Below are positions 34,768 to 43,803 of a DNA stretch of 64,000 nt, one piece after another. The stretch covers positions 1,463,001 through 1,527,000 of the forward strand of contig NZ_CP012074.1 of the NCBI RefSeq assembly GCF_001262015.1, written 5' to 3'. Position numbers and translations under genes: made by a program. Position 1 is the first letter of the stretch; each line of letters begins with the position of its first letter. This DNA is from Prevotella fusca JCM 17724 (lineage in GTDB: Bacteria; Bacteroidota; Bacteroidia; Bacteroidales; Bacteroidaceae). The notes below the pieces were generated by a model. It did not search any database and was not told the origin of the DNA. It was given only the letters and a program-made list of their open reading frames with translations.

Positions 34768-36180
34768 ATGGAAGAAAAGAAATTTCGTGTAGAAAGCGAC
34801 CTCTTAGGTGAGCTTCAGGTTCCTGAAAAGGCTTATTATGGTGTGCAGACACAGCGTGCCATCAACAACTATCACATCTCACGCAAGCGCATGTGTGACT
34901 ATCCTGACTATGTTGTCGCTATTGCTTACGTCAAGCTGGCTGCAGTTGAGACCAACCGTCAGCTCGGTGAGTTCAGCGATGAGGTTGCTGATGCAATGGC
35001 TCAGGCCTGCCGTGAAATCATCAACGGCAAGATGCACGAGGACTTCGTTACCGACATGGTACAGGGCGGTGCCGGCACATCGGTCAACATGAATGCCAAT
35101 GAGGTTATTGCCAATCGTGCCTGTGAAATCATGGGACACAAGAAAGGCGAATTCCAGTACTGTTCTCCTAACGACCATGCCAACTGCGGACAGTCAACAA
35201 ATGACGTCTACCCGACAACTATCCGCCTGACATTCATCCTCCTGAACAAGAAGCTGACGACCTCTTTGAGCCAGCTGATTGCAGCCTTCCGCAGAAAGGG
35301 TGAGGAATTCAAGGATGTCATCAAGATGGGACGTACACAGTTGCAGGATGCCGTGCCGATGACAAGCGGACAGGAATTCAATGCCTATGCCAACACCTTG
35401 GAGGAAGAAATTGCCAACCTCAACCGCAATGCAGCACTTCTGCATGAAATCAATATGGGTGGTACAGCCATCGGTACAGGTCTGAATGCTGCCCCGGGCT
35501 TCCCGAAGATCTGTGCTGAAAAGCTCAGCGAGCTTACAGGCATGGAGTTCTTTGCAGGCAACGACCTCGTTGAGGCTACCCCTGACACTGGTGCATACGT
35601 AAGCTATTCAAGTGCCTTGAAACGCCTGGCAGTCAAACTCTCCAAGATTTGCAACGACCTCCGCCTCATGGCTTCTGGTCCTCGTTGCGGTCTGAATGAA
35701 ATCAACCTCCCGCCGATGGCACCAGGTTCAAGTATCATGCCGGGTAAGGTGAACCCTGTCATCCCGGAGGTAACCAACCAGACCTGCTTCAAGGTTATCG
35801 GCAACGATACGACTGTCATGATTGCTGCCGAGGCTGGTCAGCTGCAGTTGAACGTAATGGAACCCATCATCACAGAGTGCCTTATCGAGGATCTCACATG
35901 GCTGCCGAATGCCATGGATACCCTCCGTGAGAAGTGTATCGACGGCATTACCGTGAATAAGGAGCGTTGCCTTGAGATGGTCAAGAACTCCATCGGAATC
36001 GTGACTGCACTGAACCCATACATCGGCTATAAGAACAGTACGAAGATTGCCAAGGAAGCCCTTGCTACCGGCGGTTCTGTCTACGACCTCGTACTTGAAC
36101 ATAAGTTGCTCTCCAAGGAGAAACTCGATGCCATCCTGTCACCGGAACACATGATTGCATCAGAGGAACGAATCAAGTAA
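34768..36180 (+). CDS. aspA: Aspartate ammonia-lyase
   Basis: The enzyme splits L-aspartate into fumarate and ammonia. The 470-residue product starts MEEKKFRVESDLLGE; a frame to 34738 adds ten residues without homology. It has the superfamily signature GSSIMPGKVNP (catalytic serine loop), plus TSVNMNANEVIANRA, and CGQSTNDVYPT. The distinction from fumarase C rests on the N-terminal VPEKAYYGVQTQRAINNY block and overall similarity, which fit aspartase. Fumarate made here can feed the fumarate reductase encoded at 49.8-53.3 kb. Confidence 0.93.
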   Translation: MEEKKFRVESDLLGELQVPEKAYYGVQTQRAINNYHISRKRMCDYPDYVVAIAYVKLAAVETNRQLGEFSDEVADAMAQACREIINGKMHEDFVTDMVQGGAGTSVNMNANEVIANRACEIMGHKKGEFQYCSPNDHANCGQSTNDVYPTTIRLTFILLNKKLTTSLSQLIAAFRRKGEEFKDVIKMGRTQLQDAVPMTSGQEFNAYANTLEEEIANLNRNAALLHEINMGGTAIGTGLNAAPGFPKICAEKLSELTGMEFFAGNDLVEATPDTGAYVSYSSALKRLAVKLSKICNDLRLMASGPRCGLNEINLPPMAPGSSIMPGKVNPVIPEVTNQTCFKVIGNDTTVMIAAEAGQLQLNVMEPIITECLIEDLTWLPNAMDTLREKCIDGITVNKERCLEMVKNSIGIVTALNPYIGYKNSTKIAKEALATGGSVYDLVLEHKLLSKEKLDAILSPEHMIASEERIK

Positions 36181-36245
36181 CAGACGTTTCTACTGTGGTG
36201 CAGAGTGGCAGCATATAACCGCCTCCTTGCATCCTTACAATACCG

Positions 36246-36286
36246 AAGATGCTGTATCCAAAACGTGGATACAGCATCTTTCTTTT
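36246..36286 (+). terminator. Intrinsic terminator after aspA
   Basis: AAGATGCTGTATCC (36246-36259) pairs perfectly with GGATACAGCATCTT (36267-36280) around a 7-nt loop, followed by TCTTTTTT. Confidence 0.92.
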
Positions 36287-36393
36287 TTACGTAGGCAGCA
36301 GAATCAGCCTTATACAGCATACGGAACACCTCTTCCAACGTCTGAAACCGACTTCTCCTGTTGTAATTTCTCCCCGTACTGGGCTGCAAAGAT

Positions 36394-36484
36394 GAATTAT
36401 GTTCATGAAGAAAAAGAATTCTTTTCATGAAAAAAAATATTTTTCTTCACGTAAATAAATATTTCTTTTCATGAAAAGAATTCG
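36394..36484. repeat. Phased palindromic array, family R1 (4 units)
   Basis: Cores CATG, CATG, CACG, CATG at 36404, 36426, 36448 and 36470, exactly 22 nt apart, bounded by GAATTATGTT and AAAAGAATTC. Confidence 0.9.
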
Positions 36485-36513
36485 CATGCAATGCTCTTTC
36501 CCGACAAAGAAAG

Positions 36514-37443
36514 CTACCTTGTGAGTTCCTTCAGCACCACTTCCTGCTCTCTGTAGAAGCTCTTTTCATCAGCCTCCGATACAGGGGTGACCTCAGCCAG
36601 ACTTGCTGCAAGGTTCTGCATCCTCCATGTAATGGAATATCCCAACTGCTTGCGCACGGCAATACATTTGTCCAGTTCGTAGCGGGCACGGGCTTTATCC
36701 CTGCCGAAAAGCAGCCCTGCAAGCGTGAAGCGCATGCGCTGCCGGAACTTTTCCTCACGTTGTGTCGCGATTGCCTTACACAACAACGCAATCTTGTAAC
36801 GATTGTCATCGACGAGCTCGGACATTTCTTGGAAGAGATAGGACCGCCGGTGCTTACCGATAAGGTGCATGTAAATGTTTATCGCCTTATCCTTCTTGCC
36901 CATAATCCGATATATCATCGCCTTGTAACGCTGGTTGTTCATGTTGTAAGGACTGTGCTTCAATGCCTCAGCCAGTATCGGTGCAGCCTTGAGTGCCATC
37001 TCAACCGTAGGCTTGCTCTCAACCTCCTTGAACACTTTTCCAACAACACGCATACCGATTGAGGGGACAGGATGCCCGTCCCCCTGTCCCATTATCCAGT
37101 CATCCTCCGTCAGACGGATGATGTCCCATTGTGTAATGAAGTCGAGCATGGAGAAACCCGGATGATGGTCGAAGACCAGTAAGGCAGCACGCATCATGGC
37201 ACTCTGTCCTTTCAGGTCCCTGTCGTCCATCGTCGGGTAGAGCCTCATCAGACTCCTGAATATCTTATATGCCTCCTCCAGACGGCGTTGCTGGTAGCGG
37301 AGCTTCATCATATCCACGCCTACCCAGAACATGGCAATCGTGGTGTAATGCCCTTTGTGCACCGCATACATGGGCAGAACGGCAGCGTATGCCTCCTCTG
37401 TCCGCCCCTGTTTCCGCAGCTCAAAGATGTCCTTTACTTCCAT
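36514..37443 (-). CDS. Helical-repeat (TPR-like) cytoplasmic protein, function unknown
   Basis: The product has 309 residues from MEVKDIFELRKQGRTEEAYA; a frame to 37500 would add a non-conserved leader. There is no signal peptide or membrane segment. The sequence is almost all amphipathic helices with TPR-like pairs, for example RLEEAYKIFRSLMRLYP and RYKAMIYRIMGKKDKAINIY. Proteins opening VKDIFELRKQGRxEEAY occur in Bacteroidales, sometimes beside helicases or nucleases, but none is adjacent here. I do not assign a function. Confidence 0.7.
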   Translation of the reverse strand: MEVKDIFELRKQGRTEEAYAAVLPMYAVHKGHYTTIAMFWVGVDMMKLRYQQRRLEEAYKIFRSLMRLYPTMDDRDLKGQSAMMRAALLVFDHHPGFSMLDFITQWDIIRLTEDDWIMGQGDGHPVPSIGMRVVGKVFKEVESKPTVEMALKAAPILAEALKHSPYNMNNQRYKAMIYRIMGKKDKAINIYMHLIGKHRRSYLFQEMSELVDDNRYKIALLCKAIATQREEKFRQRMRFTLAGLLFGRDKARARYELDKCIAVRKQLGYSITWRMQNLAASLAEVTPVSEADEKSFYREQEVVLKELTR

Positions 37444-37641
37444 AATATTAAAATTAAAGAAAGCAGATCCCCAAAGCCGAAACAACATATCCGGCTCCAA
37501 GGTCTGCTTTTTTATTTATGAACTTTACTAATCAATTCCTGATGGTTACTGGTTGGTTACGGTCAAACTGCCTGACGTATCAGGGTTCGGTTTACAAGCC
37601 ACATTGTTGTGCGTCTCATACTCAAGGATGTAGAAGTTCAT

Positions 37642-37851
37642 CTACGGACACACATAGCCTTTCTTTGAGTTAATCTGGGAAGAGACTTCATAGTTCGTAT
37701 TATCCTTCCGACACACCTGCAGTGCAAGCGGCTTATTATCGAAATAGGTAATGCCCTCGTCAACGACAACTCCCTTGGATGTAAACAACTGCTGGGCAAA
37801 GCTGATCATAGCAGACAGCATAAACAGGGTACATAAAATGAGTCTTTTCAT
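37642..37851 (-). CDS. Short exported protein, possibly truncated
   Basis: A 69-residue frame from MKRLILCTLFMLSAMISFAQ, a convincing signal peptide, leaves a mature part of only about 50 residues (QLFTSKGVVVDEGITYFDNKPLALQVCRKDN...) ending in KKGYVCP. No family was recognised. The clean signal peptide argues that it is or was a gene; its short mature part and isolation suggest truncation. Confidence 0.45.
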   Translation of the reverse strand: MKRLILCTLFMLSAMISFAQQLFTSKGVVVDEGITYFDNKPLALQVCRKDNTNYEVSSQINSKKGYVCP

Positions 37852-38366
37852 ATTCATAAGGAAGGGCTTTATTATTACAATCAAGTTAGGTTATCTGTAA
37901 TAGGCTTTCATGTCGCAAATATAACTAAAAGTTTCAAACAAACAAATTAAATCAGATGAATTATTTAAAAAAGGCATTTAGCACCTTTTAAGCTACAAAA
38001 CAACAGATACGCAAGGGTATAGCGGATAATCAATGTCATCTTATCATACAATAACAAGCAGGATAAATCACACATAATGCCTACAAGCCAACATCTCTTT
38101 CAAAATGAAAAGTAATACTTTCTGACAACTTACAATCTGCCAGCAGACCTTAAAAGCACATTCTACAAACTCCGCATCCAATGAAGTCAGCCATAAGCCA
38201 TCCTGTCATTTGTTCCTTTCTGCACTTATCCTTTGCTCCTTCAGCAGCATAACCTGCATTATTCATTCACGAAGAAAGCGGCATCCGCCTGCCCGAAAGA
38301 CAAGAAACCCACAAAAGTAATTTACAGAACATACCTGAATTAAAAGATTATACGAGAAAATAACAC

Positions 38367-38374
38367 TACCTTTG
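38367..38374 (+). promoter_or_regulatory. -7 box of the YfcE-like gene
   Basis: TACCTTTG, 27 nt before the ATG at 38401. It supports that start. The rest of the 37852-38400 gap is AT-rich and I see nothing in it. Confidence 0.6.
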
Positions 38375-38400
38375 CCGAAGAAACAATCAATTTGAAGGAA

Positions 38401-38940
38401 ATGAAATATCTATTGGTATCAGACATCCACGGATGTCTGCCAGCACTGGAGAAGGTGCTTCAGTTCTACGACCGTGAGCACTGCGACATGCTCTGCATCC
38501 TCGGGGACATTCTGAATTATGGTCCTCGCAACTCCATTCCAGAGGGAATTGACGCCAAGGGAATAGTGGAAGCACTGAACAGACGTGCCAATAACATTGT
38601 AGCAGTACGTGGGAACTGTGATGCAGAGGTAGACCAGATGCTGCTTGATTTCCCAATGATGGCAGACTACCTGATGCTGGTTGACGAAGGACGGAAGCTC
38701 TTTCTGACTCACGGACACGTATATAACAAGTCATCGATGCCGAAAGGAAGCATCGATGCCATCGTATATGGACACACGCATCTCTGGGAACTTACGCAGC
38801 AGGATGGCGTCCTCGTGTGTAATCTTGGCTCTATCACCTTCCCCAAAGGTGGGAATGTGCCAACATTCATGACATACGAGCATGGTGTCTTCACAGCTTA
38901 CACACTGGATGGGAAGCCCTTGAAACAGGAGAGGATATAG
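38401..38940 (+). CDS. yfcE: YfcE/MJ0936-type metallophosphodiesterase
   Basis: The 179-residue cytoplasmic product has the calcineurin-like metal motifs in order: SDIHG near the start, GDILNYGPRN, RGNCD, THGH and YGHTH. These bind two divalent metals. The family hydrolyses phosphodiesters in vitro, and the natural substrate is unclear. An ATG three codons earlier exists, but MKYLLVSDIHG is the usual family start. The gene call follows E. coli YfcE by similarity. Confidence 0.9.
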   Translation: MKYLLVSDIHGCLPALEKVLQFYDREHCDMLCILGDILNYGPRNSIPEGIDAKGIVEALNRRANNIVAVRGNCDAEVDQMLLDFPMMADYLMLVDEGRKLFLTHGHVYNKSSMPKGSIDAIVYGHTHLWELTQQDGVLVCNLGSITFPKGGNVPTFMTYEHGVFTAYTLDGKPLKQERI

Positions 38941-38941
38941 G

Positions 38942-38988
38942 ATTAATGGGGCTAATTTGACTAATTGGGTTAATTGGGCTAATAGTCC
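38942..38988. repeat. Short GGCTAATT/TTAATTGG tandem repeat
   Basis: Repeated TAATTGGG/GGCTAATT steps with roughly 9-nt period between two convergent genes. A similar low-complexity stretch is at 22480-22545. It differs from the 22-nt arrays. Confidence 0.5.
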
Positions 38989-38994
38989 CTCAAC

Positions 38995-40011
38995 TTACTT
39001 ATTAAGCCCTTCTTTCCCGAAGAACAGCCTCGATACCCCTGTAGCATCCATCAGCCACGTGATTCCGAATGAGCCAGCTATCGCAAATACAACGCTAACA
39101 ACCATAAAGAACATTCCCGTTGGCTCTATGCGAAGTAGCAAAGGCTGATAGTATTTGGCAAGTATCGTGAAGATAGGTGAGAAGAGTAAGAGCGGTAAAG
39201 TGTTACGCCCGATGAAAAGAAAGAGGTTGCGTAGCGACTGAGGAATCCCTAACTGATAAACCCATAACAGCGAACTGATAACCAGGAAAACCACACACGC
39301 ACCTGCAAAAGAAGCCTTGTCATAATGTGATGGGTCGATACACCACACCATTAAAAGTCCTGCTGTCCACCATCGACCGGGGAATGCCTGACGGAAGTTG
39401 CCCACTGCTTGGCGCACGATAGCACCTACAAGGAAGTAGGCTGCATTGGCTGTTGAGAGGAGTCCGCAGCCGTGGGAGAGCAGCCAAAGGAATAGAGCAA
39501 AAAGGGTAAACCTACCCAATAACACTTGATTTTCCCAACTCATCATTTTGGTTGGCAACAGTGGTTTCTCTTGTTTCAATGCCGATGAAAAGCCCCCTTC
39601 TGGTTTCCTGAAAGCAATATAATAGCAGATACCGCAAAGCATCAATGTGTGTAGGTACCAATAAGGACCCATTGGATGCAGGAAGATATGGTCAATAAGT
39701 ACTCCTGCCGTCAGATGGTCAATGTGTTCACGGACAGGTAGTAGGGAGGCCATCACCGTATAGCTGCTTTCCATGATGACGTATGGAAGAAAAATCCAAA
39801 GCAATGTTTTCCCGAAAGCAGTCCACGGCTTTTTTACATTAAACAGATAGCCCGACACCAAGAGGAAGCCAGGCATGTGGAAAGTATAGACCAGTTGTTT
39901 GGCAACAGGATAGGTGTCGCCAATATAAGCAAGGTGAAAGGCTATCATCAGCGTGATGAACACGCACTTGAGGAAGTCCAACTCCTCCATCCTCGGCTTT
40001 GGTTTATGCAT
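38995..40011 (-). CDS. Acyltransferase-3-like integral membrane protein
   Basis: The product has 338 residues from MHKPKPRMEELDFLKCVF; MEELDF at 39990 is an alternative. Longer frames to 40176 and the ATG at 40023 are excluded or made unlikely by the promoter at 40029-40059. About ten membrane helices are visible. The N-terminal DFLKCVFITLMIAFHLAY with FHMPGFLLVSGYLF matches the acyltransferase 3 family, which O-acylates surface sugars. Some relatives lacking a clear catalytic His are transport-like; here the His in AFHLAY is present. Confidence 0.85.
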   Translation of the reverse strand: MHKPKPRMEELDFLKCVFITLMIAFHLAYIGDTYPVAKQLVYTFHMPGFLLVSGYLFNVKKPWTAFGKTLLWIFLPYVIMESSYTVMASLLPVREHIDHLTAGVLIDHIFLHPMGPYWYLHTLMLCGICYYIAFRKPEGGFSSALKQEKPLLPTKMMSWENQVLLGRFTLFALFLWLLSHGCGLLSTANAAYFLVGAIVRQAVGNFRQAFPGRWWTAGLLMVWCIDPSHYDKASFAGACVVFLVISSLLWVYQLGIPQSLRNLFLFIGRNTLPLLLFSPIFTILAKYYQPLLLRIEPTGMFFMVVSVVFAIAGSFGITWLMDATGVSRLFFGKEGLNK

Positions 40012-40028
40012 CTGGATTATCATGCCGA

Positions 40029-40059
40029 CAAAGTTATGAATTTGGCAGGACACGGCAAA
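40029..40059 (-). promoter_or_regulatory. Promoter of the acyltransferase gene
   Basis: On the minus strand TTTG (40059-40056) and TAACTTTG (40036-40029) are 19 nt apart. It lies inside the longest frame and thereby rules out the upstream start codons. Confidence 0.8.
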
Positions 40060-40162
40060 GACAAGCCACGATAAAAATGAACAGAACCACTCTAAAAGCT
40101 GATTCCGACGAATGAAAACCATCCTCCCGTGCGTTCTTTTCCATGCAACAGACCATCTACCA

Positions 40163-40253
40163 CGAATTATCTTCACGAAAAAAAGAAATTATTTTCATGA
40201 AGAAAAATATTTCTTTTCATGAAGAAAAATATTTCTTTTCATGAAAAAAAATC
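40163..40253. repeat. Phased palindromic array, family R1 (4 units)
   Basis: Cores CACG, CATG, CATG, CATG at 40174, 40196, 40218 and 40240, exactly 22 nt apart. Confidence 0.9.
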
Positions 40254-40357
40254 GCAGAAGGACGGCGAAGATACTGGGAATACCAGATGGAAAGGATAGA
40301 AACGTCCATCATTCTGAACAGAACAAACGGTTTAAAAGACTATTGCAGAGCAAAATA

Positions 40358-40385
40358 AAAGGACAGACGCATGCGCCTGTCCTTT
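40358..40385. terminator. Hairpin between convergent or tandem minus-strand genes
   Basis: AAAGGACAG (40358-40366) pairs with CTGTCCTTT (40377-40385), with GCATGC in the loop. It is 150 nt after the stop of the endonuclease gene on the minus strand. No T run, so termination is uncertain. Confidence 0.5.
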
Positions 40386-40533
40386 ACTATAGGATGTTAT
40401 CACGAGGATATACCAAGAGTATCTGTTGTTAAAACCGTAGAGATAAACGGCATCTACGTCCGCAAAAACTCTCAATGACAGACGCAAGAACCATGCACCC
40501 CTACACCAACATGACCTTCTGTAAACCTGCCGG

Positions 40534-42063
40534 TTATCTTACCACAAACTTCTTTCCGCCACGGACATAGATACCCGGAGCAAGCTGTGCATCAGCAGGC
40601 ATGCGTACACCTTGCAGATTATAGACCGCATCGTCACTGCTTGTGACAGTCCAAACCTTGACGATTTCCGTTGTCTTATCCTCCACATAGAGCATTGGGT
40701 AAGGTTTATTGGCATCTTCCGTCTTGTAGGCTCCGAATGATTTATGAGACTTAGAATACTGGATGATGTTGTTCGTAGAAGTGGTAATCCTGAATGTTCC
40801 GTCGCCCTTCGGTGAAACCATCCACTCTACAGCCTTACTCTTGTCATCAAGGAACTGGACAGTCTGATAATTCCCGTCCTGTCCATAATACTTGTCATTG
40901 CCATCCTTAATGTAGAAGCCAGTTGTTCCCTGCTCGAAAGTAAGAATCATCTTTGCATCGGAGGCAACTATCCTACCGTCAGAATCCGTCATCTTCGTAC
41001 CTGTAGGATAACCATACTTACGGTTCAGACTTGTACAAACATAGCACTGACCGTCAGCATCTGCCACCATAAGATAGCGCTTGCCCGACTCTGGCATTTC
41101 CGTTGTCTTCACGAAGGTAATCCCTTGTGGAGTATCCGGGGTGTCAGGATTATCCGGGGTGTCAGGGTCGTCAGGCACGATTACGCCTGTATAACGGTCA
41201 TCGTCAGAAGCGGTTGTAATGGCAGTATAAGGATTAAACTCAACGTCCATACTGTCGCCCCAAACATATTCAGCAAGGTTAGGATAATCAATGAAAAGGT
41301 TGCGGTTGTGCTGAATCTTGTACACAGCTTCGTTGCGCTTGATTTCCTGTTCGTCAACACGGTCTTTCTTACTCCACTTTCGGAACAGGTCGGACGACCA
41401 CTTCCGCAGCGTCGGATAATCACCCGTCTTCAGCTGATGCGCACCTTCCGAACCAAAGGTAAGATGCTGATAGGTTGTTGCCATATACATATAGCTGCGT
41501 GAGAACTCGCCCTTGAAACGGTCGCCCGGCTCCCACATATTCACAAGCCTGCCGTCAGCATAGCCCGTACCCACCTTGTCATAGCCTTCGCCAGCCTGTT
41601 CCTTTACATTGACAACGACGCCCATAACATAATTGCTCTTTGAGCTGTTAGCCTTTGCATCAGAGGGATAGAGATTATAAAGGTCGCACCAGGCATCGTT
41701 CTTCGTCTTTCCCCACCAGCTTTTCGGGAACGAGTGTTCGATGTTCATGCCGTCAATGGCATGACCGTTATTCGTGCTTTCAAAGTAGAATTTCTTGTCG
41801 CTGTAACGGTTGTAGCATTCACTGGTCTGCGGGTCACGGTCGGTATACCAGAAGCCATACCATGTATAACCAGGACCTCTGCCGCCATACTTCAGCACAC
41901 TCTTCTTATCCATCAGTGTGTGCAAAGCATTCTTCAACTGTTCCTTCTTCAGTCCCTTCAGTGATGACGCATACTGCGCAAGAGCATTGCGATCAATCGC
42001 ATTAGCAGACGTTGACACTCCAATCAACGCAGCAGCGATGACCATCTTTAAATACCTGTTCAT
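40534..42063 (-). CDS. Secreted endonuclease I family nuclease with C-terminal tail
   Basis: The product has 509 residues with a signal peptide (MNRYLKMVIAAALIGVSTSANA). The nuclease core is recognised by MNIEHSFPKSWWG (catalytic His), CDLYNLYPSDAKANSSKSN and HNRNLFIDYPNLAEYVWG, as in EndA/NucM/endonuclease I. A Pro-Asp-Thr linker (PDDPDTPDNPDTPDTP) at about residue 297 leads to a beta-trefoil-like module (KRYLMVADADGQCYV, KYYGQDGNYQ). The end, PGIYVRGGKKFVVR, resembles type IX-type tails and the end of the 1212-aa protein. Likely function is extracellular DNA or RNA degradation. Confidence 0.9.
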   Translation of the reverse strand: MNRYLKMVIAAALIGVSTSANAIDRNALAQYASSLKGLKKEQLKNALHTLMDKKSVLKYGGRGPGYTWYGFWYTDRDPQTSECYNRYSDKKFYFESTNNGHAIDGMNIEHSFPKSWWGKTKNDAWCDLYNLYPSDAKANSSKSNYVMGVVVNVKEQAGEGYDKVGTGYADGRLVNMWEPGDRFKGEFSRSYMYMATTYQHLTFGSEGAHQLKTGDYPTLRKWSSDLFRKWSKKDRVDEQEIKRNEAVYKIQHNRNLFIDYPNLAEYVWGDSMDVEFNPYTAITTASDDDRYTGVIVPDDPDTPDNPDTPDTPQGITFVKTTEMPESGKRYLMVADADGQCYVCTSLNRKYGYPTGTKMTDSDGRIVASDAKMILTFEQGTTGFYIKDGNDKYYGQDGNYQTVQFLDDKSKAVEWMVSPKGDGTFRITTSTNNIIQYSKSHKSFGAYKTEDANKPYPMLYVEDKTTEIVKVWTVTSSDDAVYNLQGVRMPADAQLAPGIYVRGGKKFVVR

Positions 42064-42202
42064 AGTTTTAATAGCTTTTATCGGTAAATATTTATCATGT
42101 AATTCCGTTTTATAGGTCGGTGGATGTCTTGCCGAAGACTATCAGACATGCCCGACAAAGACGTATATTGTAATAACTGAAAGACAAATAGCAGTATAAT
42201 TG

Positions 42203-42234
42203 CAAAGGTAAAAAAACATCTTGATACCGCCAAG
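42203..42234 (-). promoter_or_regulatory. Promoter of the endonuclease gene
   Basis: On the minus strand CTTG (42234-42231) and TACCTTTG (42210-42203) are 20 nt apart, leaving a leader of about 135 nt. Confidence 0.7.
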
Positions 42235-42284
42235 TTTAAACAAAGGATTATCCGCCTTTCAGCCTGATAATCCCACTTGAAACG

Positions 42285-43676
42285 TCAAATCTTACGGCAA
42301 ATCAGGAGTAAATGGTTTCCACCAGCATCGGTGGTGGCAAAAAGATAGACGTCACCTCCTTCTTTTATCTTCAGCCGTTTGCGAAGGTCGGCAACACTCA
42401 TAGGGAAGTTGCGCACGGCAAGATTGGCTTTACTAATCCCCGACAAGCTGCGGCGCAGCTCCTTCTTATTGAACGATGAAACCGATGTTATCATGAACTT
42501 TCGCCCCGGGAAATCGTCGATTGACTCATCAGAGACAAAAAGATGAGAGTTCAGACTGAGTGCCGAGAGGGGATAACGGGCAGTGAGCAGGGCAAAGCAA
42601 CCTGCTTTCATCAGCGAGGCATTAGGTTCATAGAGGCATTGACCGTCCACAGGGGCAGCTGGAAGAATACGCTGTGACATGGCGGAAGCCTCATCAAGGG
42701 TGTAGGAAATGACGCTATCATCGTTCACACAGAACACCTGCAAGACATTTCCCACAGCCGTTTTATTCTCAGTCTTGCTTTTAGCTTGCTGCAACACAAG
42801 CAGGAGTTCCTTGCATTCATTGCGTACAGAGACGATATGAACCTCACGGACAACGTCTCTCGAACGGTTGAGTTCGTCCACAGCACGGTGCCAGTCAAGC
42901 ATCGGCGACAGCTTTACAACGACCGTATCAGCCTTCTCCAACAGTTCTTCTTCCAATGTCAGGACATCGGGTGTACAGTCACTTATAAGCACTGTTTTGC
43001 CTCCTTGCTCGTTGCGACGGGCTGGGTCGAGGAAGATAACAGACGCATGGTCGAGCTGATGGAGGTATGCTGTGCCGTCACCATGGACTACTTCGGCTTG
43101 TTTTAAGCCTAAAGCACGGAAGTTATGACGTGCCAGTTCGCACAGTTTCTCCTGCTGTTCTACATAAACGGCACGTTCGAAGCCACGTGACATAAAGGAA
43201 AAATCAACGCCAAAGCCGCCTGTCAGGTCGCAGAAAGAGCCTTTTAAGCCTTTCCGACCATGCACCAGTTGTGGCGTTGGTGTAGTTTCTTCCGCTACAG
43301 AAAGACTACTACAATCGTCATGGAGGGCAGAAGAAGCAGAAGCATTTACCCCTGTAAGGCGTGCAACAAGCCGTGCCTTATACTCTGCTGTCTGCTCACT
43401 TGAACACTGTTCCATCGACAGATGTGGTGGATAGATGACATCCTCATTCGCTGCCCAAGACGGCAGTTTCGTGTGCGCCGTCTGCCATCCTGCCAGCTGA
43501 TTGAGCAGAAAAGGCATATCAATATCGGGATAGCGGTGGGATTGGAGGGCAAGAAGCCTCACCCCCAACCCCTCTCCGAGTGGAGAGGGGAGTGAAATGT
43601 TATACTTACTCAGAACGTCCCGTACATATCTTGGCAGTGGTAGTTCAGAATGACCTATATTGCTTTTTTGCTTCAT
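42285..43676 (-). CDS. THUMP-like class I SAM-dependent methyltransferase with repeat-derived insertion
   Basis: The product has 463 residues. The methyltransferase core has motif I DLTGGFGVDFSFMSRGF, VEQQEKLCELARHN, and a DPARR motif in FLDPARRNEQGG, typical of the Bacteroidetes THUMP-like methyltransferases. A C-terminal domain (RRSLSGISKANLAVRNFPM) fits RNA binding, so an RNA base is the probable substrate. Residues 28-40 (SLPSPLGEGLGVR) are encoded by a 37-nt repeat whose inverted copy lies 170 nt away, inserted in frame near the N-terminus. A Ser/Ala-rich stretch (NASASSALHDD) before the core is also unusual. Confidence 0.85.
   Translation of the reverse strand: MKQKSNIGHSELPLPRYVRDVLSKYNISLPSPLGEGLGVRLLALQSHRYPDIDMPFLLNQLAGWQTAHTKLPSWAANEDVIYPPHLSMEQCSSEQTAEYKARLVARLTGVNASASSALHDDCSSLSVAEETTPTPQLVHGRKGLKGSFCDLTGGFGVDFSFMSRGFERAVYVEQQEKLCELARHNFRALGLKQAEVVHGDGTAYLHQLDHASVIFLDPARRNEQGGKTVLISDCTPDVLTLEEELLEKADTVVVKLSPMLDWHRAVDELNRSRDVVREVHIVSVRNECKELLLVLQQAKSKTENKTAVGNVLQVFCVNDDSVISYTLDEASAMSQRILPAAPVDGQCLYEPNASLMKAGCFALLTARYPLSALSLNSHLFVSDESIDDFPGRKFMITSVSSFNKKELRRSLSGISKANLAVRNFPMSVADLRKRLKIKEGGDVYLFATTDAGGNHLLLICRKI
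43554..43590 (-). repeat. 37-nt GEGLGVR repeat, copy inside the methyltransferase gene
   Basis: This copy is the exact reverse complement of 43761-43797. It contains an internal hairpin, CCCCTCTCC and GGAGAGGGG around GAGT. Its minus-strand translation gives the peptide SPLGEGLGVR, well known from repeat-derived insertions in Bacteroidetes proteins. Confidence 0.9.
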
Positions 43677-43760
43677 CTTATCCTATTGTTATATTGCGAT
43701 AACTACTCATCTACAATACTATTCTTTTCGTCTAATGCCACAGCAAAGTCGGTAATCACG

Positions 43761-43797
43761 CCCCTCTCCACTCGGAGAGGGGTTGGGGGTGAGGCTT
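43761..43797 (+). repeat. 37-nt GEGLGVR repeat, intergenic copy
   Basis: Perfect inverted copy of 43554-43590, ending in GAGGCTTTTT. It lies just after the VanX-like gene and before the start of the methyltransferase gene on the minus strand, so in RNA the two copies could pair over the methyltransferase start. Confidence 0.9.
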
Positions 43798-43803
43798 TTT
43801 TTC

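Noticed and set aside
36081..36428. 115-codon minus-strand frame over the aspA end and terminator
   Set aside because: It crosses a clear bidirectional hairpin and the aspA coding end; no signal or family.
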